Part shown: one piece after another, positions 36,421-48,892 of the stretch
How positions within the stretch are numbered: position 1 is the stretch's first letter
Layout of the letters: the number at the start of each line of letters is the position of its first letter
NCBI GenBank assembly: GCA_003342895.1
Contig: PTFA01000043.1
Span: 1,069,685 to 1,133,684, forward strand
DNA from: Casuarius casuarius
Taxonomy: Eukaryota; Chordata; Aves; Casuariiformes; Casuariidae
DNA: 64,000 nt
Direction: 5' to 3'
Notes under the pieces: model-generated
Seen by the model: only the letters and a program-made list of their open reading frames with translations
Databases searched by the model: none
Told to the model about the DNA's origin: nothing
Translations under genes and position numbers: made by a program

Positions 36421-36560
36421 CTCTATTCCTACCGCGTACGCAAAATGCAAGATACTGATTTCTCTTAGGAGGACTTCAGCGACTGCTCGGGGGCACGTGC
36501 CAGGGACTGGCCTCCGATTCAGCCGCTGTATACGCTGCATCTGCAGGCGTATACGGGCTG
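36421..36560. other. CpG-rich patch with E-box and hairpin
   Basis: Eleven CpG dinucleotides in about 140 bases. It contains the exact palindrome GGCACGTGCC (36492-36501) with a CACGTG E-box at its centre, as bound by MYC/MAX- or USF-type bHLH proteins. It also contains an inverted repeat (36518-36563). Frames of 96-170 codons overlap on both strands, as expected for stop-poor DNA. It could be a small promoter or enhancer; no TATA or transcript evidence is visible. Confidence 0.4.
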
Positions 36561-36563
36561 GAA
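36518..36563. repeat. Inverted repeat (imperfect hairpin)
   Basis: GTATACGC (36528-36535) pairs exactly with GCGTATAC (36547-36554), and the inner TGCA / TGCA extends the stem with one bulged G. Outside it, TTC-AGCC and GGCTGGAA also pair with small bulges, giving a stem of about 46 bases including a tiny loop. It is shorter than typical pre-miRNA hairpins. Confidence 0.6.
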
Positions 36564-39500
36564 AGCCAAACAAAGCTCCATCTCGGAGAAAACCCTGGCG
36601 TAAGCACAGCTGCCTTGGTGCCTCAGGCTCCTTCTGCCAGCCCAGCGCTCCCCCCTCGCAGCTCCCCGCCTGAGGGAAGAGCAGGGCAGAGGGGAAGGAT
36701 GCTGGTCTGATTTTTCTCTGAAGCATAAACGTGCCATGGGAGCGATTCCAGGCAAGCGCGTCGCCGTGCCCATTCCTGGATCCCAGGCATCGGCAGGCAG
36801 AGGGCTCACACACAGGCGCCTTCGCTCCCTTCTGCTCCAGCCTCGGGATCAAGTCCTTAAAAACACCTTTATCCATTTGTATCAAACAGCATATAGCAAA
36901 GTTGCATTAATACTGAAAAGAAATATATATCAGCCAGGCACTAACCGCATTTGTGAATCTTGGTGGCTTCTCACCAGAATTCATGCAAACCAAGTTTGCT
37001 TTGCAAGAGTATTTTCAGAAAAAATGGAAGAGTCGTGGACTGACTTGCACGATATCTCAGCAAGAAGCAGCAGCCACTTTAGTATTCACGCCATGAGTGC
37101 CTGGAACAGACATTTTGTAAGCCAGGAGATTAGAAACCCTCTCCTGCAGATGCAGAAAGAGCAGCCTATAAGAGCTGGAGTAGCAAAAGAGAAATACCAA
37201 AGTCACTTCCAACAGACTCGTACTCTGACATACCATCCCTTTCTCTAAATCATTTCAGAAAGCAAACATATTAAAGACAAATAGACTGTGTTGAGCTGGA
37301 TGAAGAATTACTATTGCACTGACATGAAAACAACAGCGAGGCACATCTCTGCCGGCTTTCTTCTGGGCTTCTCCTCAGGTGACACAGGCTGAATTGACCA
37401 AAAACACCCTGGAGCCAGCAACTCAGAACAAGGAGCTCATGTTTCTGCTCTCCAAAGTGAGCAGGTTTTATGCCACGCAGCACTTGCCAGTTGTTTCTTG
37501 GTGTTATTTTCTGTCNGAAGCAAGATTTTTGTGACTGTACTAAACCCCACCGGCTATTGAATCACTCTGAAGGTTACTGCATTTGCAGCTGGGGGCTCGG
37601 AAAGGGTGCCGGAGCTAGCTCCTCTCATAAATATGTACATATTTTTAAAGTAATGAAGAAATATCTTAAGCTGTTTTCTCTCCAGGCCTCATCCTGCCAG
37701 CACCGAGTATTTTCCGCGCGAGAACTCCTTGCTGGCGTCCCCNGTGACCAGCCGCTCGCAAGATAAGGCCTCACGTGGCCTAGGAGGAGGAAAACCTTCC
37801 ACAGCAAAGCGCATGCCTCAGTTCGGGGACCTCTGCAAGTAGAGACCCAACACCGCTCAGCACGACGTTTCGTTCGGCAAAACTAACACTTCTGACCCAG
37901 CTTTTGACAGCCAGCAACATATAAGAGTGATTTAAAGTGACTTGCAAAATTTGGGAAGTGAAAGACGGAGTGCAGCTGTAAACTAATGAAGAGACNACGA
38001 CAGCCTGCAAAGATACATAAAACTCTACCAGCAAGCCATCGCCATTAAAATATCATTTTCCCAAACAGCTTTTGTTACTTCATAAAATACCNCACTTTAC
38101 AACGTATTCCTGTAATCTATAAAACCTTTACGAAATATTGACGTTACTGGAGTTACCGATGTTCCCACAGTAATTATCTTTCATGATAATTAAACAATAT
38201 GGCACAAAATCTGGCGAGGCTTGTTCCTCATAACTGACCTTTTACACTTGATTTATTTTCCTCTCTTACAGAAACAAACGTCTCATTCTCTTCTTCNAAA
38301 AATTGTTGTTCTTCAAAATGTTCGGTGGACTTTTTATGACCAAGGACATTNCGTGGTGTAGCAGGATTCTAGTTTCCTTGGAGCTTTTTTATTTTAAAAA
38401 GAAAAAAACTTTTTAGCTCAAATNATCTCAAATTACAAACCGAAGCTGAAGAAGGTCCTCCATGTTACACACAGTGAAGATCTGCTTTTCTCAGTAGAAA
38501 GCTACCATGGAAATCCTCCCTGACCCCCACATTACAAGTAATTGCTACGTAACGCACAGGAATTTGGCCTCTCCCCATTTTACTTGGCTCTGGGCCTCAC
38601 AGATTCCAGCTTTGGCTCAACAGTAGATTTAAATAATATGACATAAAGCCTTTCAAACAATCATTACAAAGCACTTCAGCTTTCCTAACAAGACCTCTTA
38701 TTTATACCTGGGATCTAAGCTTGAAAGGACCTTGAAACATGAGAAGTGGTTGATGAGAGCTTGAGACATTTTCAATGAGATCTGGGAGATGAAAGAAGAT
38801 ACAGGAAAACCACAGGGTGAAAGCTAAAGGAGAAAAGTGATCCCAAAATAGCACTGCTTGGAGTGCTCTTTTGGAGGGTTATTACGTTGTTCAGTATGGC
38901 AAAACATTAAAGAGGGAATATTTTAAACCAAATCACTTATGTTGATCTGGAAGAAGATGAGAAATTCAGCTCACAACTGCTGGTTTTCTTGATGTGGCCC
39001 CCTGGCCAAATATGGAAGTGTAAATTTAGACAGAAGAGTGTTTTCTTGCAAGTCCAGCCCCGGAAACACGTGGATCGGAGCAGCACTGTTCCTTACCCAG
39101 CTGTCCTTCCCCGGGAATACTACTACTACTCCACTAATCACAACATATCAGCACTTCCTGTTGTATTTTGAACACCAGCATTTTACAGCACGAGCGTGGG
39201 TTTCTGGCCTTCCCATCCACGCANGCACAGCGGCCCCAGTCCAACCACNAACTTGTGCAAGAACCTGTGGCCAGGCTCGGTGACGCCAGCCGCACCATCA
39301 ATGCCTGCATGGCCCTTCACTGGCTTCAGCNCTAGACGAGGAACCGGCCAAGCAGTCATGAACAGGATGGTTCTCTACTGCCAAAGGTCAGTGGAGGTGG
39401 GTTTTTTCTTTTTTTGGTTTTTTTAAGAAGTCCTGGTTGTGGCTTTAAGGGTGTCATATTTATAGGTCAAGCTAAGGATGCTATTTCAGCTTATAGCACA

Positions 39501-42064
39501 GCACTGAACTGCACCGATTTCAGCACACTGTCGAGTGCAAATCCTGCCTCTTTGCATTCATGTTGCTTCCTCGTGCCCCCACTGCCTCTCCCTCTCTCAA
39601 ACACCCCTACACACAAAGAGCAAGTCCTTGAGATTAACCATACTATGATTACACTTTAATTGAGGCCAGCTCAGTGTGGGGACAGCCTTTTAACTCAGGA
39701 GGCCTCAATTCCACAGAACCATAATGAACTAATAATGAATGTGCTAAAGTCATTAAATCAAAATTCATAAAAGGGTGAATATTGCTTTCTTTTATAATAA
39801 AGCAATTAAAATCCCATATACTATAATAGACACTACAAAGGTGCACTAAGTGTTCTGTAAAGAGAGGTTAGTGTTTAATGCCACCACACAAGAATTTGGG
39901 GATCTTTTCAAAATAGGACTGCTATAACTATTAATAGATGATCAGAACTCCTTATCTCTTCTTTGGTTCAGCATTATTGCCCGTTTTAAGAAACACTGAC
40001 ATGATTTCATTAGTAGGTTTTGTAGAACTAGTTAATTATAGTAAATCATGACTTGTGGTATAAGTAACTAACTTTCAAGTAGTGAAGCACTGTACCATTA
40101 CAGACATACTTCTTTTCTATTTAGGTTCTTAGGCTGTTCCTTTCATCATGACATCTCCTTCACATCTCCTATGTTCTGTCCCTTGGGGGGGTTAATAGTC
40201 CCAATTCATATTAGCAGAGAAAGCATGTGACGGTGAGGTCTGGTGTTGCTATTCAGGCCTGCCTGGGGAAGAAACACTCCAGAAAAACACGTCTTGATCT
40301 TTGACCACTTTTCTCCTCATGTGATCTTTGCTCCAAGGAAAATGCAAACGAGAAGTCTCCTATCAGTTTAATTGTGAAAATCGCTGCCAGAGGCACTGGC
40401 AAGCCAACGGTTGTACCTAGATCCAGGGAAGGAGAAGGTGAATTAACAGATAGGTCTTTCAGGCGATGTTAACCATCCCGGTCCAGGTACATCTTTTGGT
40501 TCATCTCGTCCCTAAAGCACTGCTCAGAGGGAGCTGACAAGGTGGACTGGGAGAGGACCACTATGCAGAAACACAAGAGTGGAAGCAGGGCCTGAGCCAT
40601 TAAGGCCAGTTCCTCGCAGCCACAACCTGGCCACATTCAGAGCAGTGCACANAGGGTCTTGGTCCCTGTCACCTTGGCCACAAAACACTCTTGAAGGCCT
40701 TTGGCCTCCGTTCAGAAAAAAGTTATTGTGCACCAAATGGCTAGAATCTAAACACAAACTACTTCACTGCTACTTAAATCCACGCAACAAATGTTTCTCC
40801 CTTTAACAATACAGTCACAAAAACCTAAGAATTTGAAGACTGCTCAGGAAGAGGAACCCACGGAAAGCACGTCCCAGGGCAGATGGGCATGCATGTCTAT
40901 ACAAAAGAGAAAAAACAGATTGGCAGAAAAAGAATTATTAAATAGTACATGGTGGAGTAGGGGATTATCTGGAGAACATATAAGAACAGATAGATTAAAG
41001 AAATACTAAATATTTATTATGAAGTCCTTCATAACATATGCAATAATACATGCCACAGTTACAACAGAATAATACCGGCAACAGCCAGTTGCTGAGATTG
41101 CTCTCTAAGTTGGATAAAATAGAATTAGAGGCTTTTATCNGCTGGAGACCATGTGCTGTTATACATAATAATCAAAATCACTCAGGAAAGGGAGAGAAAT
41201 AGCTCAGCGATCATTTTAACTACACCAGACGAAACACGCATTATGTCCAGGTTACCGTAGACCTTTTCCATTCCTAAGGGGAGGAAAAGTATCAGCCTGG
41301 GTATCTGCTGCCTGATATCTGCTGCTGATCTGATGCAGGGTCTGTGTCTGCATCCTTCGCCCCAGCATGAGAAAACACCACCTTGGCAAAGGCAGCCACT
41401 CGCCAGAGACCTGCCGCTTGCCTGTGGTGCAACACCTACATCAGCGCAAGTCGGATTGCAAGACAGACCCAACACATCAGTCATGTTGCAGCCAGGCTGA
41501 AATTCTCCTTCAGGTTCTGCATTTCTATACGTGGGTCACTAGACGAGCACATTAGCACACTGAACACCCCTGTGTTTAGGCATCCCGACCCTATAGTTAA
41601 CACGGAACAGAACACGCTATTGCAGCAAAACCGTTTGCCTCCAGAGCCGTTGTGTTTTCTTCCTTGCACACAAGGTCCTTTCAGCAAGCAGAACGGATGT
41701 GCTCCTGGATTCCTCACTTAGTTTACAATGAATTTACTTAAATGGAAAATCTTGCTGTGGTAAATTAGCCCTTGACATTGCCTCACGTCTGACACATTAT
41801 ACAAGGGGAAGAAAATCCAGAATTGTCAAAACAGAAGCAGCTTTTCATCGTGCAATTGCTCTGCACTTCCATTAATGGAGCTGGGCCCTTGCATTAGTTT
41901 TATGGCATGGCCTGAAACCCAAAAACCCAGCAAAATGAGATTTCCACTTGGTTGTGTATCATTAGTCAAAAATACCAATGAGGTCCTTCTCAGGTGTGGG
42001 CAAGGAGGCTTGTGAAGAAAAGCGTTTCAGGACTGGGACGTTCCTGTCTAGAGCTAACCATTTC
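36561..42064. other. Non-coding unique sequence
   Basis: No gene found. The longest open frame of the window (170 codons, 36736-37248, + strand) lies here; it has no signal peptide, membrane segment, domain or repeat pattern I recognise, and is judged chance. AT-rich repeat-free stretches at 38040-38220 and 39640-40090, with homeobox-type cores such as AGTTAATTATAG, are weak regulatory candidates. Confidence 0.5.
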
Positions 42065-42071
42065 TTCATAG

Positions 42072-42115
42072 CTGCCGCACACCAGCGGCTATTACCATGG
42101 AGGCAACCGGGGATG
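42072..42115 (+). other. Candidate 44-nt exon
   Basis: Acceptor CATTTCTTCATAG ends at 42071, with a consensus branch site (GAGCTAACC) about 20 bases upstream. The donor is ATG|GTAAGA at 42115/42116. The 44 bases are open in all three frames, so the reading phase cannot be chosen. It sits at the 5' edge of a CpG-rich patch, so a non-coding RNA exon is as likely as a coding one. No partner exon is identified. Confidence 0.2.
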
Positions 42116-42295
42116 GTAAGAGGGAGAGCACTGCAAACGGTGCAGCGGTGCCACGTGAGCAGGTTCGGGGAGCAGCCCCTCNGCTGTCATAGGGCAGCGC
42201 TGGGGTAACGCCGAGAGCGCTGCACTGATTTACACAGCCCGAGCGGGACCCTGCGGCACGCTGCTAGCATGCAGGCGGCACGTACACGCANGACT
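42100..42295. other. CpG-rich patch
   Basis: Roughly 16 CpG dinucleotides in about 190 bases, including a CACGTG E-box near 42152-42157. This is the longest CpG-rich patch of the window and comes close to CpG-island size. It contains two Ns (42182, 42291). It may be a small promoter or enhancer, possibly of a non-coding RNA. Confidence 0.4.
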
Positions 42296-42319
42296 GTGGA
42301 CATAAGTCATAATATTTAA

Positions 42320-42440
42320 AATTAAAGGGCCGAGTTCCCTGCTGGTGTAATTCCACAGATAGGATCTGGTTTATTGGCATTTAGCACCGCAGACCTTCCC
42401 CTCTCAGAGTGCTATTCCCCTATTTATATCTGGCATTTTT
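42320..42440. repeat. Possible ancient palindromic repeat arm
   Basis: AGGGCCGAGTTCCCTGCTGG followed by TGTAATTCCACAG resembles the left arm of the dispersed reptile/bird repeat reading ggccaaattctgccctggtgtaactccattg. The matching right arm is not clear. A second, weaker piece lies at about 42956-43032. Confidence 0.3.
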
Positions 42441-45400
42441 ACTCATGCAGTTCCCACTGGCACTAGCAGAAATTACCCAGAGCAATCCACCATGAACTAA
42501 AGAGAAAGTGGATCCCTAGGAGTATTGTATTTCTTACAGTTTCTCATACATNCCGAAGAGAGCATAGCTGATTCACCACAGGAAACCCAGGTGCTGAATT
42601 CATCTAACAAGCTGCTTAAAACTCTAAACAGATGTTTCTGTGTCTTTCCTGCTTCTTGAGCAGTCTGCGTGGAAGCACCAGCAGATTTACAATAGGACAG
42701 ATGCGTGAACCATACATGCTTTAACATCAAGGCCTGAGTCATTGGAAAAATGGTTTATGACTACTGTATGGGCACATAATTTGAGCACTGTGCCATACGG
42801 ATATAAGATCAACCTTGTCCATAATGGAAATGTAAATTGACCTGGTTAGAGCCAGAGTAGAGAGAGCNAAACCTCACACTGAAACTGAAAATTATACCTG
42901 TCTTGGTATGTTCCCAGCTACTGCAGTGACTCATGTAAATGTAGATTGGGTATTTAGGCTGGATCTCGTCCAACGCCCAGAGAGGAGTGCAGAATGACTC
43001 ATTGATTTCAATGGATATTTTATCAGGGTCCTTAACTCTCCAAAGATTACGGAAGGATCATAGGCAGATAGACTAGTAAACACACTGAGAGCTATTAGAG
43101 CCTGGAAAAGCTAATTCTCACTTACACTAAGTCCTTTTTTATACTCCCAGAGCAGTAGAAACATGCCTCAGTGGCTAGTTTNGACAGCAGTATCGCCAAC
43201 CCCCCAAGCCCCCACAGCTGTGGGACTGGTATGAAAAGCAGAAGCTGGATTTAAACAAACATTCCATAAATTACTGCGTTTTCCTGTTGTTTCTTGACCC
43301 TTCAGGATTTACGACTTAAACTTTTCACCGGAACTCCTACTTTCATAGGAAAGAGGAAAAGCTGAGGTTCTAACGTGCCCAGATAATTTCAGGAATGGTG
43401 CTTTAATGAGAAATACCAGACACTGGTGACATTGATTGAAATACCAGGGGACATGGATGCAAGTAGCTCCCTAAAAGGGCCTGTTTCACTCTATACATTG
43501 TAGACAGAGGTGACAGAGGTGGACAGATTTGTCCAGAGATAGACTGCTAGGTCAGAGGTGAATGCCCCCGAGATGGCAGGGGCTCCCAGGAGTCCCACCA
43601 TGGCACTGGGACAGGACAGGCAGACAGGTGGGGCCTGGTGGCCCAGCCAAGCTGGCCTCTGCAGCCCCTCTTGGCTCCCTTCTTCACACAGCTGGACAGC
43701 CCAGCATGTTACAGCCATTCAAACGCTTTGACATTGCGGAGCGGTTCCATTACAGTTGCAAAAAAATACCTCAGCCATCCGCAAAGCCCTTAGTGCTAAG
43801 GTGGATTTGAAAAATGTATATTTAAAACCTAATATTTTACCCCCCNAAATTGTGCTGTCCATAGATCTGTCCCATGCCAATATTTTAAAATTGTTCAGTT
43901 TCAAGAAAATGAGATGTAGAGGCCAAACTCCCAAAGATATGAAATGCCTGAACACATGGTCGTCTTGTGCANGTCCCAAATTACTGCCTCTGCTGGAAGA
44001 AACTGCAACACAATATTGACCGGAGACTCCTCAAGAAGAGTGTCACTAGTGTCAAACATGCTGCTGCCCAAGAACTACTTGCTTAATACACAAAAGAGTT
44101 ATTTGCGGATGCACTGTGGGGTAATACCCAGTTATTAATCCTTTCAACCATAAATTGGATTTTCTAGGTACCATGGACATTGCTGACAGGCAAGTCCCTG
44201 AAGCCTGGCACTAAAGCGATTGCAGGCGAAATCCCAGTCTCACTCCAATCCAGGGGAACTATTTCACCTCTCCATGTGAGGTGAGCTGCAGAGATTTCTA
44301 TGAACTGCTGATCTGTCTGGGTTACTCTTTGAAAGATTTTCTTACACCAAATATTCCTGACTTTTTAAGCAGCCTGGAAGAGATTCATAGTAAGAAATGG
44401 AGTCAACTGTTTCAGCTGAGTGCTTATTTTATTTACAGACACTGCATTTCACATGTTGCATTTCCTGATGAAACGTGTTGTACCACTTCTGAAATATTAA
44501 AGANGAAAAGCAGAGCTATAATGTATGAATTATACAGTGTTGCAAGAGCTATCATCATGTCCAATTTTTTGGCATTTCAATGTATAAATATTATACCAAG
44601 GAGCTTTTATACTAATGGATAATTGCCTGCAGTGCATACTTAACCTTTGTCCACTTCAGTTGACTTAGTAGTGCTACCTACGCACATCAAACATCAATTC
44701 ATCCAAATTGGCAATGAAGAAGAAAAGAAAAAAAAAAGGCATTTGGCCAAATTCCCTCTCTCCTGCAAAGTTCAGCTCTACAAGATTTGAATAGTGATGC
44801 AAGTGAGAACCTCATCCCCATGCCNTTTGGGCTAATGGGCTAGATCCTGAGTTATCCTATACTACTTATGTCAGGGGATGTATTCTAAATTTTATGGAAT
44901 CAGATCACCTGGTAGCTAAGAGGCTGTTTACTGGACCCAGGTAGATTCCAATTAAGCACTAATAAACAATCTCACTTGATCTAACACACCTTAAAACTGC
45001 CAAATATGAGCTTTCACATAAAAGAAATCGACATTTCCTAAAGACAGTGCACATCCTCCTCTATATGTAGAAGAGCCATGCTTACCATGCTGCTAAGGAG
45101 AACCACCCACCCACCCCNAGATTCTTCCTCCCTCCTCCTCTTCTGATCCAAAGCAAGCACTTGCAAATACTCTGGGAGAGTGGAGCCATGAGAAGCAGGT
45201 TGGGAAAGTGTGTTCCCACGCATTACTGAGGGACACTTGCACAGCAGACTCCCTTTCTTTCTGCACACCAGATAAGTTCCCAATTAGATTTAAAGCACAA
45301 CAGCAAAGGGAGCGAAGACATGGATCACAGTAGTGCTCACAAGACTGGAGCCCACTTATTGCCAGATGCAGATGGGAAAGAGCCTTGCTACTGTCCCANT

Positions 45401-46344
45401 GTGAAACAGCAGATGGCATCAACCAGTTGATACTCCAGCTGAGAACCGGTGCTGTGGCTCACACTCAGATGCTTTGCTTACAGCAGCATCCTATCCTGCA
45501 GTGGTTGATNAATGCCCTGCTCTTTCCAATGCTTCCAAGCTTGGCCACCTCACCCCTCTAGCACCTCCTGCTTTTGTATCACAGCAAGCATGCTGCCAGT
45601 TTGCACTTTCAACATCTCTAGGTTTGCCCTTCCATATCCCACCATAGCTCGTGCCTCCAAAGCACTACCTTCCTTCTCTCTCAAAATCCAGTCCTGGAGT
45701 TTGACCATCGTTTTGGTCTTTGCATATAGCACCTGCTACTGGAAGTCCTTGTGATTAGAACTTTAAAGCATCATAGAAATAATTAGCAACAGTGCAGCCA
45801 GCTTCCTCGCCTGAAGGAATATGAATGTTTGCAATACAAAACTTACTGCAAAAAAACATTCAACAGGACTTTTCTTCTGGTTATGACAGCCACTTGGCAC
45901 TTGTCTCATTGTTTCTGTTAGTTTTACTCNCCAAATCTGCTAGTCATTTGTCTGTCAGGTATGGATGTGAGCTTCTCCATACCATACCTACGCACCCATT
46001 AAACTGCATATTGTATTGTAAAGACGATGCTCAACCCCGCTCTGAGAAGCGCTGAGCATCCACTTTACATCATTCAGTGTTGCATATCCAAGGATCAGAA
46101 GCAATCAGCTGTTCCGATCTATAAGGCTTATCCCTTAGAAACAGCGAGCAATAGAATATAAGTAGCTGGGATGCACAAGAGTGTTAATGTAAACACTATT
46201 CTAATAGCATCACACCACTCCTGCTTTGAATTTGCCTGTAATTACTCTGGACTTTTCTATTTCAGGCTAGGAAAAAAAGCAAGCAGAACAACAGAAAAGC
46301 AAGCAATCAGACACTGCANCAGAGAAACAGGCTGGAAAGCGAGA
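42441..46344. other. Non-coding unique sequence
   Basis: No gene found. A poly-A-rich tract lies at about 44718-44740. The 113-codon frame at 44281-44622 includes an N and is AT-rich with no recognised domain. A C-rich tract precedes the N at 45118. Confidence 0.5.
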
Positions 46345-46572
46345 GGCCAGCTTAGGGGTTAGGACATGCTAACTCCTAACTCTTCTCTCGGGGGAAGCCT
46401 TTGCCCCCAGTGTCCTGTTTGACATCCGTCAGTACCTGACTTTCTGTAGAGGATTTGATTGCAGTAGGCATCAAGCACAAATGCATCCTTGAAGCTTCCA
46501 TTCCTAGCCTGGAGGTTACTCCCATTTACCCACCAGGAAAATAGGCATAACACTACTTCCCAGCTAGGCTGC
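46345..46572 (+). mobile_element. Possible CORE-SINE / MIR-like remnant
   Basis: The 3' part reads CCCATTTACCCACCAGGAAA then ATAGGCATAACACTACTTCCC, paralleling the SINE tail cagttccccatctgtaaaatggggataataacacttccc. The 5' part GGGGTTAGGACATGCTAACTCC could be a decayed tRNA-like head. Only the tail is moderately convincing. Confidence 0.4.
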
Positions 46573-47593
46573 AGCATCAGACAAATGGCTTCACTGGCGA
46601 CTCAAATGTTCAAGTGCTCGAACATGACAATAACGGGGCCAGGGAATAAGTAGAAAGAATGATTTCTCAGCCATGAAAAAGAATAAGTCCTCAGTCAGGA
46701 AAAAGTCATCCTGGGTGCAGCTCCCTGAAGGGCCAGCCTATCCACATAGACATTGGGAACATAGCTGCACTGCCTGGTTTGCTAACATAGGGCTAGCCCA
46801 AGCACACCCAACTCCATCCTCAAATTAATCTCACTGCTCTTAGTTATTGAAGAGTGAGCAAGCTGCCTTGTCTCCCTTTACAGTCAGTGAAGCCCAGGGA
46901 AGCACTGCAGGGCAGTCCATCCCACCTTAAAACTGCTGGAACAGCAGGGTACATTGAACCTTGGAAGGGGGCTATTTTTCCTCCAGTTATGAAGGGATAT
47001 GATTCCTTACTCGAGATGAGTCACTTAGACATCAAGATAGGTGATACAAGTCCCATTCCAGATGTGTGTGGTCACAGAGACCTACGTGCTTTGCAGAGCA
47101 GCTCTGCAGCCAGCCCAGAGATGCCCCCCAAAGTGCCATGCAGACATAGCAGAGAAAACAGGAGCTGAGAGAAAACAAATCCATCCAAATACTGCCTAGG
47201 ATGTGTGCAGCATCATTTAAAAGACTTTCTGNAGATGGGGGCTTTCAATAATGAGAAGCAACCGCAGCTAAACAACAGCCAGAAGGTCTCCCACTGCTTG
47301 ACTATTGTTTCAGGACAATAGCTGGCAGCGAGCACCTTCGGTAACACAACGCCCGCCCTCTGCCCCTCTCTAAGAGAGGCCATGGCCTTGTAGCGACCCT
47401 GGGCTAGCTCAGAGTGGCTGACTGGGCAGCATTTTAAAGGTTAATGAAGGTGATGGGTAAGCCTACAAGTGGCCCCAGGCTGGAGGGGAGTGGTGCAGTA
47501 CAGCAGGCAGCACGCTTGCCATTACGCCTGGAGAGGTTCTGCCATTGCAAGCTTTTCATACAGATACAAGTCTTCGCTGCCTTTGCTTTTCAG
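46573..47593. other. Non-coding unique sequence
   Basis: No gene or recognisable repeat. A 104-codon open frame at 46854-47168 has no domain-like feature. The end is pyrimidine-rich and leads into an exon-like segment. Confidence 0.5.
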
Positions 47594-47715
47594 CAGGGAG
47601 ATGGTTTTCTCTGAAGGGCTGTGTAACACACTGCTGATAAAGTGCATTTGTGATGCAGCAGAGTTCACCTTCCTTCCGTGCTGTCTTTGGCGAGAGGTGC
47701 ACGGTGTCCTCCTCG
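47594..47715 (+). other. Candidate 122-nt exon
   Basis: Acceptor CTGCCTTTGCTTTTCAG ends at 47593, and a donor CTCG|GTAAGG lies at 47715/47716. One frame is open throughout and reads SREMVFSEGLCNTLLIKCIC, then about 20 further residues. That frame stays open well outside both sites (47469-47798), so its openness is not independent evidence. I recognise no family. A minus-strand donor-like site overlaps at about 47742. Confidence 0.15.
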
Positions 47716-48871
47716 GTAAGGTTCAGCAAGGCAGCACTTACCAAGAGCTCAGCTCCTCTAGACCAGGCACTGTACCGCGCTCCCAGGAGCGCACTTAGGG
47801 ACGAGGGGACAAAGCATGCACTCTCATCTCCACACAACTCTGAGATCTACGTTGCCAGTGTTATCTTTGCACTCTTGTGAAGTGCAATTACCTCCTCATT
47901 TTGCAGCTCTTTGTGCCCATTTAATCTCTCCCATTTTGTTTCTGACATCTCCAATAATCCAACCCTGACACTCCTTATAGATACCGCAATTACAATACAG
48001 AGCAGCTCTTGACAGGATGAGTTGTATTTTGCTTCCTTCCTATAGCACACAAGCCAGACATGGCTACACGAAATGGCAAAAGAAAGCACTGCTGACAATT
48101 TATATAGGTCCCCAACAGGTAGCGACAATGCTATACATCCNTCTTAACCAATTAAATGCCTGGAAGCCACTGTAGCTAGGATAGCTCAGGTAGCATTTAC
48201 ATGTGTTTGTTTCCAGTAATAACTCAGATGCAATTTCCCTTTCATTANGTTTAGGTCAGACTTTGCTATCACTACTCTCCTGCCCTCCTATCTCCTATTG
48301 TGCATTTGGCAACTGGGGCAATAGTGCNCAGGTTTTTACATAAGTGCATTGGTAGTGAGCATGGTGCAAACCATCTAAAGCTGAACAGTTCCCTCAGAAT
48401 AGCTTTGACAGTGGACTTAACTCCCTGGCCCATTTCTGATGGGCAAAGCAAAGAACACTCTGGCTGATCCTCAGGATAATTAACCACCTTGCAGAAACAT
48501 TAGGGATTCTTCACTATTCTCCAACATCAGGGGGTATCAGGGGAATGTGTCACACTCTTTCTTGGCCAAGAAACCGCAACCTCCAGCTGCTTCAGAAGAA
48601 TCCAGAGGGGCTACTGGCTGACTATAAAATGCAATTGCCTCTATGGTAACCCTGAAAAGCTAGTTATTTTAGGGCCTTATATCTTTTGCCCACTGTTTGC
48701 AGCAACACCTAAGCCCAGCAAGTACGTATCCAGATTCAAATATCACGGGTTTCCTGACCTCTGGTACCAGTTAACCTCTGGCTAAGGTGAGATCACAGAA
48801 ATAACCGAATCCTTCCATAGCAGGTTTGACCCATAAGATAGTACAACTTGCTTTTTCAGCTGCTTTCTTGC
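47716..48871. other. Non-coding unique sequence
   Basis: No gene or named repeat. Frames are 93 codons or fewer and overlap on both strands. Confidence 0.5.
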
Positions 48872-48892
48872 TTTTTTTTTTTTTTTTTTTTT
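48872..48892. repeat. Poly-T run
   Basis: Twenty-one T residues. It may be the poly-A tail of a minus-strand retroposed copy, but the sequence to its right has no recognisable element or gene homology that I can see. Confidence 0.85.

Noticed and set aside
36736..37248. Longest open frame, 170 codons
   Set aside because: No recognisable domain, signal peptide or repeat; it overlaps 96-155-codon frames on the other strand in CpG-rich, stop-poor DNA. No coding support.
38272..38416. 47 open codons after a strong acceptor (TTCCTCTCTTACAG)
   Set aside because: Very AT-rich, Phe/Lys/Leu-dominated reading with two Ns and no donor; a typical product of T- and A-rich DNA.
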